Under the pieces are notes generated by a model. The model made no database searches. It saw only the letters and a program-made list of their open reading frames with translations, and was not told the DNA's origin. The translations under genes and the position numbers were made by a program. This document shows, in pieces, positions 1 through 8,949 of a DNA stretch of 64,000 nucleotides. The first letter of the stretch is position 1; each line of letters opens with the position of its first letter. This DNA is from Pseudomonas weihenstephanensis (GTDB lineage Bacteria; Pseudomonadota; Gammaproteobacteria; Pseudomonadales; Pseudomonadaceae). The stretch spans positions 157,650 to 221,649 of the forward strand of contig NZ_JYLF01000008.1 of the NCBI RefSeq assembly GCF_001043055.1, read 5' to 3'.

Positions 1-2
1 CG

Positions 3-1112
3 CTGCACACGCTGGACCTCACGACGCCGGTCAAAGACCAGTTCGTTCAGGACTTGTTCGGCTTGCTGCCAGAAGCGCTGGCCGCAGAAGCGAAAATCCA
101 GTTTTGTGGACCGACCGGCACCGACGCAGTCGAAGCGGCGTTGAAGTTGGTGCGTACGGCCACCGGGCGTAACACGGTAGTGTCGTTTCAAGGCGGCTAT
201 CACGGCATGAGCCAAGGTGCGTTGAGCCTGATGGGCAGCCTGGGGCCGAAAAAGCCGATGGCCGCACTGCTCGGCAACGGTGTGCAGTTTATGCCCTATC
301 CCTACGATTACCGCTGCCCCTTCGGTTTGGGCGGTGAGCAAGGTGTGAAAGCAAACCTGCACTATCTGGAAAACCTGTTCAGTGACCCGGAAGCCGGTGT
401 GCAATTGCCTGCCGCCGTGATCGTAGAAGTGGTGCAGGGTGAAGGCGGAGTGATTCCGGCTGATCTGGACTGGCTGCGGGGTGTACGTCGTATCACGGAG
501 CAGGCCGGCGTGGCGCTGATCGTCGATGAAATCCAAAGCGGTTTTGCCCGTACCGGTAAAATGTTTGCGTTTGAGCATGCCGGGATCATTCCTGATGTGG
601 TGGTGCTGTCCAAGGCGATTGGCGGCAGTCTGCCACTGGCGGTGGTGGTGTATCGCGAGTGGCTCGATACCTGGTTGCCGGGCGCACATGCGGGTACGTT
701 CCGTGGCAACCAAATGGCGATGGTGGCCGGCTCGGCCGTGATGCGTTACCTCAAGGAACACGAAGTAGCCGCTCATGCGGCCGCGATGGGTGAGCGATTG
801 AGCGAACACCTGCACATCCTGCAACGTGATTTTGCGCAGTTGGGCGATATCCGTGGTCGTGGGCTGATGCTGGGTGTGGAGCTGGTTGACCCGACAGGTA
901 AGGCCGACGCGCAGGGCCATCCCCCTGCATTTGGCCGGTTGGCGCCCTTGGTACAGCGCGAATGCCTCAAACGTGGGCTGATTCTTGAGTTGGGCGGTCG
1001 GCATGGCAGTGTGGTGAGGTTTTTGCCGCCACTGATCATCACCCGCGCTGAAATTGATCAGGTTGCCGCCATTTTTGGCAATGCGCTGGCAGCCGCCATC
1101 GCCCGGCTCTAA
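3..1112 (+). CDS. pvdH: Diaminobutyrate--2-oxoglutarate aminotransferase, 3' part (start lies before the window)
   Basis: Class-III PLP aminotransferase that would make L-2,4-diaminobutyrate from aspartate semialdehyde. The frame is open from base 3, so the N-terminus is outside the window. Visible family marks are FCGPTGTDAVEAALK near the visible N-end, the cofactor aspartate region IVDEIQSGFARTG, and the PLP-lysine motif VVLSKAIGG. The mbtH gene 84 bp downstream on the same strand is typical of non-ribosomal peptide siderophore loci, where this enzyme (PvdH) supplies diaminobutyrate for pyoverdine. The enzyme class is clear. The pyoverdine role is inferred from the neighbour alone, since no synthetase is visible; an EctB-type role is the alternative. 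Confidence 0.85.
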   Translation: MHTLDLTTPVKDQFVQDLFGLLPEALAAEAKIQFCGPTGTDAVEAALKLVRTATGRNTVVSFQGGYHGMSQGALSLMGSLGPKKPMAALLGNGVQFMPYPYDYRCPFGLGGEQGVKANLHYLENLFSDPEAGVQLPAAVIVEVVQGEGGVIPADLDWLRGVRRITEQAGVALIVDEIQSGFARTGKMFAFEHAGIIPDVVVLSKAIGGSLPLAVVVYREWLDTWLPGAHAGTFRGNQMAMVAGSAVMRYLKEHEVAAHAAAMGERLSEHLHILQRDFAQLGDIRGRGLMLGVELVDPTGKADAQGHPPAFGRLAPLVQRECLKRGLILELGGRHGSVVRFLPPLIITRAEIDQVAAIFGNALAAAIARL

Positions 1113-1195
1113 TTCCAGGCCCTCCTTGATCGTTTGTTTTATTACCCCCGCTGCGCGTGATCGCGCAGCCAGATTGCTGCGACGGAGACCCGCAC

Positions 1196-1417
1196 ATGAG
1201 TTCAGTATTTGACCGCGACGACATTCTCTTTCAGGTGGTGGTGAACCACGAAGACCAGTATTCGATCTGGCCCGATTACAAGGCCATTCCCAACGGCTGG
1301 CGCGCAGTGGGCAAAAGCGGCTTGAAGCCGGAGTGCCTGGCTTATATCGAAGAGGTGTGGACGGACATGCGTCCGCTGAGCTTGCGCCAGAAAATGGACG
1401 CCGTGGCAACGCACTGA
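1196..1417 (+). CDS. MbtH-family protein
   Basis: Small protein (73 aa) that binds and activates adenylation domains of non-ribosomal peptide synthetases. The family pattern is visible: FQVVVNHEDQYSIWP, then PNGWRAVGKSG, ECLAYIEEVWTDMRP near the C-end. The ATG at 1196 is preceded by GGAG at a suitable distance; a longer in-frame reading from 1157 would add residues unlike the family. It follows the diaminobutyrate aminotransferase and is closed by a strong terminator, so it is probably the last gene of that transcript. The synthetase it serves is not in the window. Confidence 0.93.
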   Translation: MSSVFDRDDILFQVVVNHEDQYSIWPDYKAIPNGWRAVGKSGLKPECLAYIEEVWTDMRPLSLRQKMDAVATH

Positions 1418-1430
1418 AGCGACGGCTCAC

Positions 1431-1470
1431 AAAAAAGCCAACTGACAGCAGACTGTCAGTTGGCTTTTTT
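1431..1470. terminator. Bidirectional rho-independent terminator between mbtH and ansB
   Basis: Perfect 18-bp inverted repeat (arms 1431-1448 and 1453-1470, loop 1449-1452), with A6 at the left and T6 at the right. It can end the + strand mbtH transcript and the convergent minus-strand asparaginase transcript. Confidence 0.92.
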
Positions 1471-1500
1471 AATGCTCACAGGGAAGTGATTCCGCGTGAC

Positions 1501-2580
1501 TTAGTACTCCCAGAACATCCGCTGCAATTCTTTGCTGTCTTGGGTTTTGGTCAGTGCAACCATCGCCAGGATGCGGGCTTTCTGTGGGTTGAGGTCGTGT
1601 GCAACCACCCAATCATTTTTGTCGTCAGGCTGTTCTGCGTTACGCAGTACGAAACCGCCGTTATTCACGTGAGACGAACGGATGATCTGCACGCCATCTT
1701 TACGCAGGGCTTGCAGGGTCGGAACCACACGCGAAGAAACGGAACCGTTGCCAGTGCCTACGTGGATGATGGCTTTAGCGCCCGATTGAGCCAGTGCTTT
1801 GTAGGCAGTGTCATCAACGTTGCCATAGGAGTAGGCGATGCCTACGTTTGGCAGGCTCTTGATGTTTTTGATGTCGAATTCAGAATCCAGGGTGTGACGC
1901 TTGGCAGGCAAGCGGAACCAGTAGGATTTTCCTTCAACGACCATACCCAGCGGGCCCCAAGGGCTTTTGAAGGCTTCGGTCTTGATGTTCATCATTTTGC
2001 TGACATCACGGCCCGACTGGATTTCGTCGTTCATGGTGACCAGTACGCCTTTGCCGCGCGCTTCTTTGCTGCCGGCGACCGCCACAGCGTTGTACAGGTT
2101 CAGCATGCCGTCTGCGGACATGGCGGTGCCTGGACGCATGGAACCCACAACCACAATAGGCTTGTCGGTTTTTTCGACCAGGTTGAGGAAGTAAGCGGTT
2201 TCTTCCAGGGTGTCGGTGCCGTGCGTGATCACGATGCCATCAACGTCTTTGCTGTCAGCCAGCTCAGCAACACGGCGGCCCAGTTGCAGCAGGTTGTCGT
2301 TGGTGATGCTTTCGGACGCGATCTGCATCACTTGCTCGCCACGCACGTTGGCCAATTGGCTCAGCTCGGGTACACCGGCGATCAGTTGGTCGATACCCAC
2401 TTTGGCAGCGGTGTAGGTCGCGCTGTTAGCAGCACTGGCGCCAGCACCCGCGATGGTGCCGCCCGTGGCCAGGATGATCACATTGGGTTTAGTAGCGGTT
2501 TCTTGCGCCTGAGCAGTTGGCAGGGCTAGCAGAAGGGCCAAAGCGCCCGGAACAATCGATTTCAACACAGCTGTTTTCAT
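1501..2580 (-). CDS. ansB: Periplasmic glutaminase-asparaginase (type II)
   Basis: Hydrolyses asparagine and glutamine to the acid plus ammonia in the periplasm. The 359-aa product has a signal peptide (residues 1-25, ending AQA), the first catalytic threonine motif ATGGTIAG (residues 38-45) and the second motif THGTD (119-123). The start is MKTAVLKSIV at 2580, because GAGAG lies just upstream and the signal peptide begins there; the frame is open 20 codons further up, but those residues look non-coding. It converges on mbtH and is transcribed divergently from the ribose operon, with a 441-bp gap between them. Length and motifs are those of an intact enzyme. Confidence 0.95.
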   Translation of the reverse strand: MKTAVLKSIVPGALALLLALPTAQAQETATKPNVIILATGGTIAGAGASAANSATYTAAKVGIDQLIAGVPELSQLANVRGEQVMQIASESITNDNLLQLGRRVAELADSKDVDGIVITHGTDTLEETAYFLNLVEKTDKPIVVVGSMRPGTAMSADGMLNLYNAVAVAGSKEARGKGVLVTMNDEIQSGRDVSKMMNIKTEAFKSPWGPLGMVVEGKSYWFRLPAKRHTLDSEFDIKNIKSLPNVGIAYSYGNVDDTAYKALAQSGAKAIIHVGTGNGSVSSRVVPTLQALRKDGVQIIRSSHVNNGGFVLRNAEQPDDKNDWVVAHDLNPQKARILAMVALTKTQDSKELQRMFWEY

Positions 2581-2847
2581 TATGTTCTCTCTTAATGATG
2601 AGAGTGCTGATGCACATACACCTAGCACGGCGCGTGCCATCCACTGGCCACGCGCTGGTCTTAGGGACGCATGATTTGTGCCAGTGCGAAGGGTTCTCGG
2701 AAATTTCTACAACTAATTGATTTATATCAAAAAAAGTAAATATTTCACCCTGTGTCTTTCCTCTATTGGACGGTTTCCCGAATGTCCGGCAGATTTTTTG
2801 TTCGGAGATGCGTCCGTTCGTCGGTTTTATGACGCCATTTTTTGACG

Positions 2848-2876
2848 TTGACAAATACGAAACGGGTTTCCATAGT
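2848..2876 (+). promoter_or_regulatory. Probable sigma-70 promoter of the rbs operon
   Basis: TTGACA at 2848-2853, a 17-bp spacer, then CATAGT at 2871-2876. Transcription would start near 2883, just before the palindromic operator. The remainder of the 441-bp gap between ansB and rbsB (2581-3021) shows no gene. Confidence 0.65.
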
Positions 2877-2885
2877 GAGGTTCAA

Positions 2886-2897
2886 GCAAACGTTTGC
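2886..2897. promoter_or_regulatory. LacI-family operator, probably for RbsR
   Basis: GCAAACGTTTGC is a perfect 12-bp palindrome with the central ACGT typical of LacI/GalR-family sites. It lies just downstream of the predicted -10 element and 124 bp before rbsB. The operon encodes its own LacI-family regulator (rbsR), the obvious candidate to bind it and repress until ribose is present. Confidence 0.75.
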
Positions 2898-3021
2898 GCG
2901 CTGCTTTTAGTTGTGCTTTTTCTAAGTGTCTGAAAACACACAAGGTCGGTTGTAGCTGTCGACCTGCTACTTCGCGTAAACAGGATGTTGCTCACAATAA
3001 TCATAAGATCGGAGTGCTCCC

Positions 3022-3975
3022 ATGAAGCTGCCCTTTGCTGGACGTCTTCTCGCTGTCGCCATGTTGGCGGCGACCTCTTTATCCCTTCCTGTTGCCCACG
3101 CAGATACCCCTGAGAAACCGAAGGTCGGCCTCGTGATGAAGTCGCTGGCCAATGAGTTCTTCGTCACCATGGCCGATGGCGCCAAGGCTTATCAACAACA
3201 GCATCCGGCTGATTTCGACTTGATCTCCAACGGAATCAAGAACGAAACCGACACCGCGGGTCAGGTCGACATCATCAATCAGATGATCATCGCCAAAGTC
3301 GACGGGCTGGTTATTGCGCCAGCAGACTCCAAGGCGCTGATCTCGACCATTGATAAAGCTCGCAAAGCCGGCATCGTGGTGGTCAATATCGACAATCAGC
3401 TAGACCCTCAAGTGTTGAAAGCCAAGCACCTGGATGTGCCATTTGTCGGGCCTAACAACCGTGATGGCGCGCGTAAGGTGGGCGAGTTTCTGGCGGCCAA
3501 ACTGAGCGCGGGGGACGAGGTTGGAATTATTGAGGGGGTGTCGACCACCACCAACGCCCAGCAGCGCACAGCTGGCTTCAAGGACGCCATGCAAGCGGCG
3601 CAGATGAACGTGGTCTCGGTGCAATCGGGGGATTGGGAGATTGATGGCGGTAACAAGAAAGCGGCTGCCATGCTCAGCGAATACCCGAACATAAAAGCGC
3701 TGCTGGCTGGTAACGACAGCATGGCGATCGGTGCGGTCTCGGCCATTCGGGCGGCGGGCAAGACCGGTAAGGTGTTGGTGGTGGGGTATGACAATATCGA
3801 TGCCATCAAACCGATGCTCAAGGATGGTCGTGTCGTTGCCACTGCGGATCAGGCTGCTACCCAACAGGCAGTTTTTGGTATCGAAACGGCGCTCAAACTG
3901 ATCAAGAAAGAGCCGGTTGAAAACCTCAAAGAGGGTGTGATTGATACCCCGGTTCAACTGGTCACCCAACCTTAA
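3022..3975 (+). CDS. rbsB: Ribose ABC transporter, periplasmic binding protein
   Basis: Substrate-binding protein that captures ribose in the periplasm for RbsAC. It is 317 aa with a signal peptide ending in AHA at residue 27. The type I periplasmic sugar-binding fold shows as VGLVMKSLANEFF, GLVIAPADSKAL, VVNIDNQLD and AGNDSMAIGA. GGAG lies ahead of the ATG. It is the first gene of rbsBACRKD, directly behind the promoter and operator. The sugar specificity comes from the operon context (rbsK and rbsD follow) and has not been tested. Confidence 0.93.
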   Translation: MKLPFAGRLLAVAMLAATSLSLPVAHADTPEKPKVGLVMKSLANEFFVTMADGAKAYQQQHPADFDLISNGIKNETDTAGQVDIINQMIIAKVDGLVIAPADSKALISTIDKARKAGIVVVNIDNQLDPQVLKAKHLDVPFVGPNNRDGARKVGEFLAAKLSAGDEVGIIEGVSTTTNAQQRTAGFKDAMQAAQMNVVSVQSGDWEIDGGNKKAAAMLSEYPNIKALLAGNDSMAIGAVSAIRAAGKTGKVLVVGYDNIDAIKPMLKDGRVVATADQAATQQAVFGIETALKLIKKEPVENLKEGVIDTPVQLVTQP

Positions 3976-3993
3976 ATTTCCCCCTGCCCGGAG

Positions 3994-4015
3994 CACCTGT
4001 TCGGTTGAGCAGGTG
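3994..4015 (+). other. Intercistronic hairpin between rbsB and rbsA
   Basis: CACCTG (3994-3999) pairs with CAGGTG (4010-4015) across a 10-nt loop, with no U-tract. Such hairpins after a binding-protein gene often protect its mRNA or lower expression downstream. That role is an inference here. Confidence 0.4.
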
Positions 4016-4029
4016 TTCGGAGATGCTCT

Positions 4030-5583
4030 ATGACGACTCCTGTAGCCGGAGTGGCCCTTTCAGTCAGCGGGATTGGTAAAACCTATACGCAGCCTGTGTT
4101 GAGCGGCATCGATTTGACCCTGAATCGTGGCGAAGTGCTGGCGTTGACCGGTGAAAATGGTGCCGGCAAAAGTACGCTGTCGAAAATCATCGGCGGCCTG
4201 GAAACGCCTACCACCGGCCAGATGCAGTTCAATGGCCAGCCTTATACGCCAGGCAGCCGGGCGCAGGCTGAGCGCCTGGGTGTGCGCATGGTCATGCAAG
4301 AACTCAATCTGCTGCCGACACTGACGGTGGCTGAGAATCTGTTTCTCGATAATCTGCCCAGCCGTGGGGGGTGGATCAGCCGTAAAAAGCTGCGCCAGGC
4401 GGCGATTGAAGCAATGGCGCACGTTGGGCTTGAAGCGATAGACCCCGATACATTGGTAGGAGAATTGGGCGTTGGCCATCAGCAGATGGTCGAAATTGCG
4501 CGCAATTTGATCGGCGACTGCCATGTGCTGATTCTCGACGAACCCACGGCCATGCTCACCGGTCGTGAGGTTGAGCTGTTATTTGTGCAGATCGCGCAAC
4601 TGCAAGCGCGCGGGGTTGCCATCGTCTACATCTCGCATCGCCTTGAAGAGCTGGCACGGGTGGCGCAGCGCATTGCGGTATTGCGTGATGGTTGCCTGGT
4701 GTGTGTCGAGCCGATGGCCAATTACGACAGCCAGCAACTGGTCAACCTGATGGTGGGGCGAGAGCTGGGTGATCATCTGGATATGGGGTCTCGCCAGCGT
4801 GGGGCGCCTGTGTTGCAGGTGAAGGGGCTGGGTCGCTCGAACAAAGTGCTGGATGTCTCTTTTGAGGTCCGAAAGGGCGAGATTTTTGGTGTTTCTGGCT
4901 TGATCGGGGCAGGGCGCACCGAGCTTTTGCGCCTGATTTATGGCGCAGACACCGCTGACAGCGGTTCGGTAGCCGTGGGTTCGCCTTTGCAGGTGGTGCG
5001 TATCCGTTCGCCGGTTGACGCGGTTAAGCAGGGCATCGCCCTGATCACCGAAGACCGCAAAGGCGAAGGCTTGCTCATGAGTCAATCCATCGGCGCCAAT
5101 GTCGGCCTGGGCAATATGGCTCGCATCTCCCGCGCAGGGGTTGTTAACGGTATTGCTCAAGACGCTCTGGCTCAGCGTCAGATAGACGCGATGGGCATTC
5201 GCAGCTCCGGGCCTGATCAAATGGTTGCGCAATTGTCGGGCGGCAATCAGCAGAAGGTCGTCATCGGCCGCTGGCTAGAACGCGACTGCACCGTATTACT
5301 GTTTGACGAACCTACCCGCGGCATTGATATCGGCGCCAAATTCGATATTTATCGTTTGCTGGGTGAGCTAACGCGCCAAGGCAAAGCGTTGGTGGTGGTG
5401 TCCAGTGATTTACGTGAGCTGATGCTGATTTGTGATCGGATCGGCGTGCTCTCTGCCGGGCGTTTGATCGACACCTTCGAGCGCGAGTCCTGGAGTCAGG
5501 AGCAACTGCTGGCTGCAGCATTTGCCGGTTATCAAAAACACGATGCGTTACTCACGCCAGTAACGCCAAAGGATGCGTCATGA
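4030..5583 (+). CDS. rbsA: Ribose ABC transporter, duplicated ATP-binding protein
   Basis: Cytoplasmic ATPase that powers ribose import. The 517 aa comprise two tandem ABC domains, usual for sugar importers. The first has a full Walker A, GENGAGKST (41-49), and Walker B VLILDEPT. The second has the degenerate P-loop GLIGAGRTE, the signature LSGGNQQK and LLFDEPTRGID. The ATG at 4030 follows GGAG. Its stop overlaps the rbsC start (ATGA at 5580), indicating translational coupling. Confidence 0.95.
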   Translation: MTTPVAGVALSVSGIGKTYTQPVLSGIDLTLNRGEVLALTGENGAGKSTLSKIIGGLETPTTGQMQFNGQPYTPGSRAQAERLGVRMVMQELNLLPTLTVAENLFLDNLPSRGGWISRKKLRQAAIEAMAHVGLEAIDPDTLVGELGVGHQQMVEIARNLIGDCHVLILDEPTAMLTGREVELLFVQIAQLQARGVAIVYISHRLEELARVAQRIAVLRDGCLVCVEPMANYDSQQLVNLMVGRELGDHLDMGSRQRGAPVLQVKGLGRSNKVLDVSFEVRKGEIFGVSGLIGAGRTELLRLIYGADTADSGSVAVGSPLQVVRIRSPVDAVKQGIALITEDRKGEGLLMSQSIGANVGLGNMARISRAGVVNGIAQDALAQRQIDAMGIRSSGPDQMVAQLSGGNQQKVVIGRWLERDCTVLLFDEPTRGIDIGAKFDIYRLLGELTRQGKALVVVSSDLRELMLICDRIGVLSAGRLIDTFERESWSQEQLLAAAFAGYQKHDALLTPVTPKDAS

Positions 5584-6557
5584 AAACGGCTGCCTCGGTG
5601 CACAAAGCTGCACACAATTTCTATGGGATGGGGACGTACTTGGGGTTGGCGGGGGCTTTGCTGGGCATGGTGGTGTTGTTCTCCAGCCTCAGTGATCACT
5701 TCTTTTCCTATGACACCCTGAGCACATTGGCCAACCAGATCCCGGACCTGATGGTGCTCGCGGTCGGTATGACGTTCGTGCTGATTATCGGCGGCATCGA
5801 CTTGTCGGTGGGTTCGGTACTGGCGCTGGCAGCCTCGGTGGTAAGCGTGGCAATACTCGGCTGGGGGTGGGGCGTGTTGCCTGCTGCGTTGCTGGGTATG
5901 GGGTGCGCGGCATTGGCCGGAACGATCACGGGTTCGATCACCGTTGCCTGGCGTATTCCCTCGTTCATCGTGTCACTGGGTGTGCTGGAAATGGCGCGTG
6001 GCGCGGCGTATCAAATGACAGGCTCGCGCACGGCTTATATCGGTGACGCCTTTGCATGGCTGTCCAACCCGATTGCGTTTGGCATCGCGCCTTCATTCAT
6101 CATCGCTTTACTGGTGATCCTGATGGCTCAAGCAGTACTGACCCGAACGGTATTTGGTCGTTACCTGATCGCCATTGGTACCAACGAAGAGGCGGTGCGG
6201 CTGGCGGGTATCAACCCCAAACCTTATAAGGTGCTGGTGTTCAGTCTGATGGGTTTACTGGCTGGCGTGGCGGCGTTGTTCCAGGTTTCGCGTCTTGAGG
6301 CCGCAGATCCCAATGCGGGCTCTGGCCTTGAATTGCAGGTCATTGCTGCCGTGGTGATCGGCGGCACAAGCTTGATGGGCGGACGTGGCTCGGTCATCAG
6401 CACGTTTTTTGGTGTGCTGATTATTTCGGTGCTGGCGGCCGGATTGGCCCAAATCGGCGCAACGGAGCCGACCAAGCGTATTATTACCGGTGCTGTCATT
6501 GTGATAGCAGTGATTCTGGACACTTACCGCAGTCAACGAGCACGTCGACGGAATTAA
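5580..6557 (+). CDS. rbsC: Ribose ABC transporter, permease
   Basis: Inner-membrane channel subunit, 325 aa, rich in hydrophobic segments. It carries the AraH/RbsC-family signature FVLIIGGIDLSVGSVLALA and, near the C-end, VVIGGTSLMGGRGSV. It overlaps rbsA by 4 bp and is followed after 3 bp by rbsR. Paired with RbsA and RbsB it completes a single-permease importer. Confidence 0.94.
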   Translation: MKTAASVHKAAHNFYGMGTYLGLAGALLGMVVLFSSLSDHFFSYDTLSTLANQIPDLMVLAVGMTFVLIIGGIDLSVGSVLALAASVVSVAILGWGWGVLPAALLGMGCAALAGTITGSITVAWRIPSFIVSLGVLEMARGAAYQMTGSRTAYIGDAFAWLSNPIAFGIAPSFIIALLVILMAQAVLTRTVFGRYLIAIGTNEEAVRLAGINPKPYKVLVFSLMGLLAGVAALFQVSRLEAADPNAGSGLELQVIAAVVIGGTSLMGGRGSVISTFFGVLIISVLAAGLAQIGATEPTKRIITGAVIVIAVILDTYRSQRARRRN

Positions 6558-6560
6558 GCA

Positions 6561-7592
6561 ATGGCAACGATTAAAGATGTCGCGGCACTGGCAGGGATTT
6601 CCTACACAACGGTCTCTCATGTGTTGAACAAAACGCGTCCTGTGAGTGAACCCGTGCGGTTGAAAGTGGAAGAGGCCATTGCGCGCCTTGACTACGTGCC
6701 CAGCGCTGTCGCTCGTTCCTTGAAGGCCAAAAGCACGGCAACCATTGGCCTGCTGGTTGCCAATAGCCTCAACCCCTATTTCGCTGAGTTGGCGCGGGGC
6801 ATCGAGGATTATTGCGAGCGCAACAATTACTGCGTGATCCTGTGTAATTGCGACGATGACCCCGACAAGCAACGCAGCTATTTGCGCGTGTTGCTGGAAA
6901 AACGCGTCGATGGGCTGGTGGTCGCCTCTGCGGGGGGGAATGCGGGCCTTGCCAGCGGGTTGGCGGGGGTTCGCACACCGATGGTGATCGTCGACCGCAG
7001 CCTTGAAGGCATAGATGCCGATCTGGTGCGAATCGATCACGAGCAGGGCGCTTATCTCGCTACACGGCACCTGCTTGATCTGGGGCATCGCGCAATCGCG
7101 TGCATTGGCGGGCCAGCCATCACTAGCGTGGCCCACATGCGCAAGGCCGGTTATCTGCGTGCGCTGAGCGAGGCGGGCGTGACACCCAACGACGACTGGA
7201 TGATCGAGAGTGACTTCAGTTGTACGGGTGGCTATGAGGCGGCGGGCCGCTTGTTGAGCGGCGGCAGGCCGTCGGCCATTTTTGCGTGCAACGACATGAT
7301 GGGTATTGGTGTGCTGCGCGCAGCTGCCGAGCGGCACATTCGGGTGCCCGAGCAGTTGTCTGTCATCGGTTTTGATGATGTGCAAATGAGCCGTTATGTG
7401 TACCCGGCCTTGACCACGGTGGGGCAGTCGATCCTGCAACTGGGTGAAACCGCCGCACAGGTTTTATTACGACGTATTGCTACACCGCAGCAGGCCGTCG
7501 AACAGTTGATTGTTGCGCCCAGCATCGTATTGCGAGAGTCCACAGGGCCGTACGACGTAGCCTTGCAATACCCACAGCAATCCAATGGATGA
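6561..7592 (+). CDS. rbsR: LacI-family transcriptional regulator of the ribose operon
   Basis: Repressor of 343 aa. The N-terminal helix-turn-helix reads IKDVAALAGISYTTVSHVLN, followed by the hinge helix (PSAVARSLKAKST) and a periplasmic-binding-protein-like effector domain ending with the typical VIGFDDVQMSRYVYPALTTV. It sits inside the operon between rbsC and rbsK, as in other pseudomonads. The likely target is the palindrome at 2886-2897, so the operon would be autoregulated. Confidence 0.92.
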   Translation: MATIKDVAALAGISYTTVSHVLNKTRPVSEPVRLKVEEAIARLDYVPSAVARSLKAKSTATIGLLVANSLNPYFAELARGIEDYCERNNYCVILCNCDDDPDKQRSYLRVLLEKRVDGLVVASAGGNAGLASGLAGVRTPMVIVDRSLEGIDADLVRIDHEQGAYLATRHLLDLGHRAIACIGGPAITSVAHMRKAGYLRALSEAGVTPNDDWMIESDFSCTGGYEAAGRLLSGGRPSAIFACNDMMGIGVLRAAAERHIRVPEQLSVIGFDDVQMSRYVYPALTTVGQSILQLGETAAQVLLRRIATPQQAVEQLIVAPSIVLRESTGPYDVALQYPQQSNG

Positions 7593-7602
7593 GTGTCGAT
7601 AC

Positions 7603-8523
7603 ATGCAAGCAAATGTCGTAGTGGTTGGCAGTCTGAATATGGATCTGGTAACGCGTACCGAGCGATTGCCTCAACCGGGCGAGACGCTCTTTGGTCATTC
7701 ATTGGCGACCGTGCACGGGGGCAAAGGGGCTAATCAGGCGGTTGCAGCGGCGAGGCTTGGCGCGCAGGTGGCGATGATAGGGTGCGTGGGCAGTGACGCG
7801 TACGGCCTGCAATTGCGCGAGGGGCTGTTGGCCGAACAGATTGATTGCCAAGGTGTGCGTAACGTTGAAGGTGGCGTCAGTGGCGTGGCGTTGATTGTGG
7901 TCGATGCCAACAGTCAGAACACCATCGTGGTCGTGCCGGGTACTAATGCGTGCCTGGTGTCTCAAGACATTGATGCGTGTGATAGCGCATTGCAAAAAGC
8001 CGATGTGATTGTGTGTCAGCTTGAGGTGCCAATGAGCACTGTGGGTTACACGCTCGATCGGGGGCGAGCGCTGAATAAAACCGTCATTCTCAACCCGGCG
8101 CCGGCCAGCGGCCCATTGCCGGTTGAGTGGTATGACGCTGTTGATTATTTGATTCCCAATGAAAGTGAAGCGCAGGCACTCAGCGGTGTGGTTGTCGACT
8201 CACTCGACTCAGCCGAATTGGCGGCGCGCACGTTGATGGGGTTCGGTGCAGGCAAGGTCATTGTCACGCTTGGCGCTCAGGGCGCTCTGTTTGTCAGCGA
8301 GCAACGGGCGGTGCATTTTGCGGCGCCCAAGGTGCTGGCGGTTGACGCGACGGCCGCTGGCGACACCTTTGTCGGTGCGTTTTCTGCCGCACTGGCCGCT
8401 GGTCGTAGCGAGGATCAAGCCATCCGATTTGCCCAGGTGGCGGCGGCCTTGTCGGTCACACGCTCAGGCGCTCAACCCTCTATTCCTTATTTATCGGACG
8501 TTGAGGGGTTTTCACCGTCATGA
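7603..8523 (+). CDS. rbsK: Ribokinase
   Basis: Phosphorylates D-ribose to ribose-5-phosphate. PfkB-family protein of 306 aa from MQANVVVVGSLNMD, with GGKGANQAVAAARLGA in the substrate region and the catalytic-base/anion-hole motif DATAAGDTF (Asp254). I chose the ATG at 7603 because homologues start there. An in-frame ATG at 7585, overlapping the rbsR stop, would add six residues and cannot be excluded. The rbsD start overlaps its stop (ATGA). Confidence 0.92.
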   Translation: MQANVVVVGSLNMDLVTRTERLPQPGETLFGHSLATVHGGKGANQAVAAARLGAQVAMIGCVGSDAYGLQLREGLLAEQIDCQGVRNVEGGVSGVALIVVDANSQNTIVVVPGTNACLVSQDIDACDSALQKADVIVCQLEVPMSTVGYTLDRGRALNKTVILNPAPASGPLPVEWYDAVDYLIPNESEAQALSGVVVDSLDSAELAARTLMGFGAGKVIVTLGAQGALFVSEQRAVHFAAPKVLAVDATAAGDTFVGAFSAALAAGRSEDQAIRFAQVAAALSVTRSGAQPSIPYLSDVEGFSPS

Positions 8524-8924
8524 AAAAGACGCCTTTATTGAATATTGCGCTTTCCCGGCTCATTGCATCGTTGGGCCATGGAGACATCGTGGTGATTGCA
8601 GATGCCGGTTTGCCGGTGCCCAAAGGTGTTGAGTTGATCGACCTGGCCTTGACTCAAGGCGTGCCGGACTTCGCTAGCACCTTACGGACCGTATTGAGTG
8701 AAATGCAGGTGCAAAGCCATGCACTGGCCCACGAGCTGCTGCTGGTGCCCAGTGCCGCGCTGGACAGTATCGAGGCGCACGCAATTCGGACCGAGTTGGG
8801 GGGCAGGTGCCTGCTTTCACATGATGCGTTCAAAGACTTATGCCGGCAGGCAAAAGTGATCGTGCGTACGGGGGAGTGTCGTCCTTACAGCAATATCGCG
8901 TTGTTTGCGGGTGTTACATTTTAA
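8520..8924 (+). CDS. rbsD: D-ribose pyranase
   Basis: Interconverts the pyranose and furanose forms of ribose so that RbsK can use the sugar. 134 aa beginning MKKTPLLNIALSRLIASLGHGD, where the histidine and aspartate are the family's catalytic-site residues, and ending GECRPYSNIALFAGVTF. The length is normal. It overlaps rbsK by 4 bp, so it is translationally coupled. Confidence 0.93.
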   Translation: MKKTPLLNIALSRLIASLGHGDIVVIADAGLPVPKGVELIDLALTQGVPDFASTLRTVLSEMQVQSHALAHELLLVPSAALDSIEAHAIRTELGGRCLLSHDAFKDLCRQAKVIVRTGECRPYSNIALFAGVTF

Positions 8925-8949
8925 TAACGATCAATACAGGAATTCGGTT

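Noticed and set aside
1333..2529. 398-codon + strand frame opposite the asparaginase gene
   Set aside because: Antisense shadow of ansB: no family resemblance, and the minus strand carries all asparaginase motifs.
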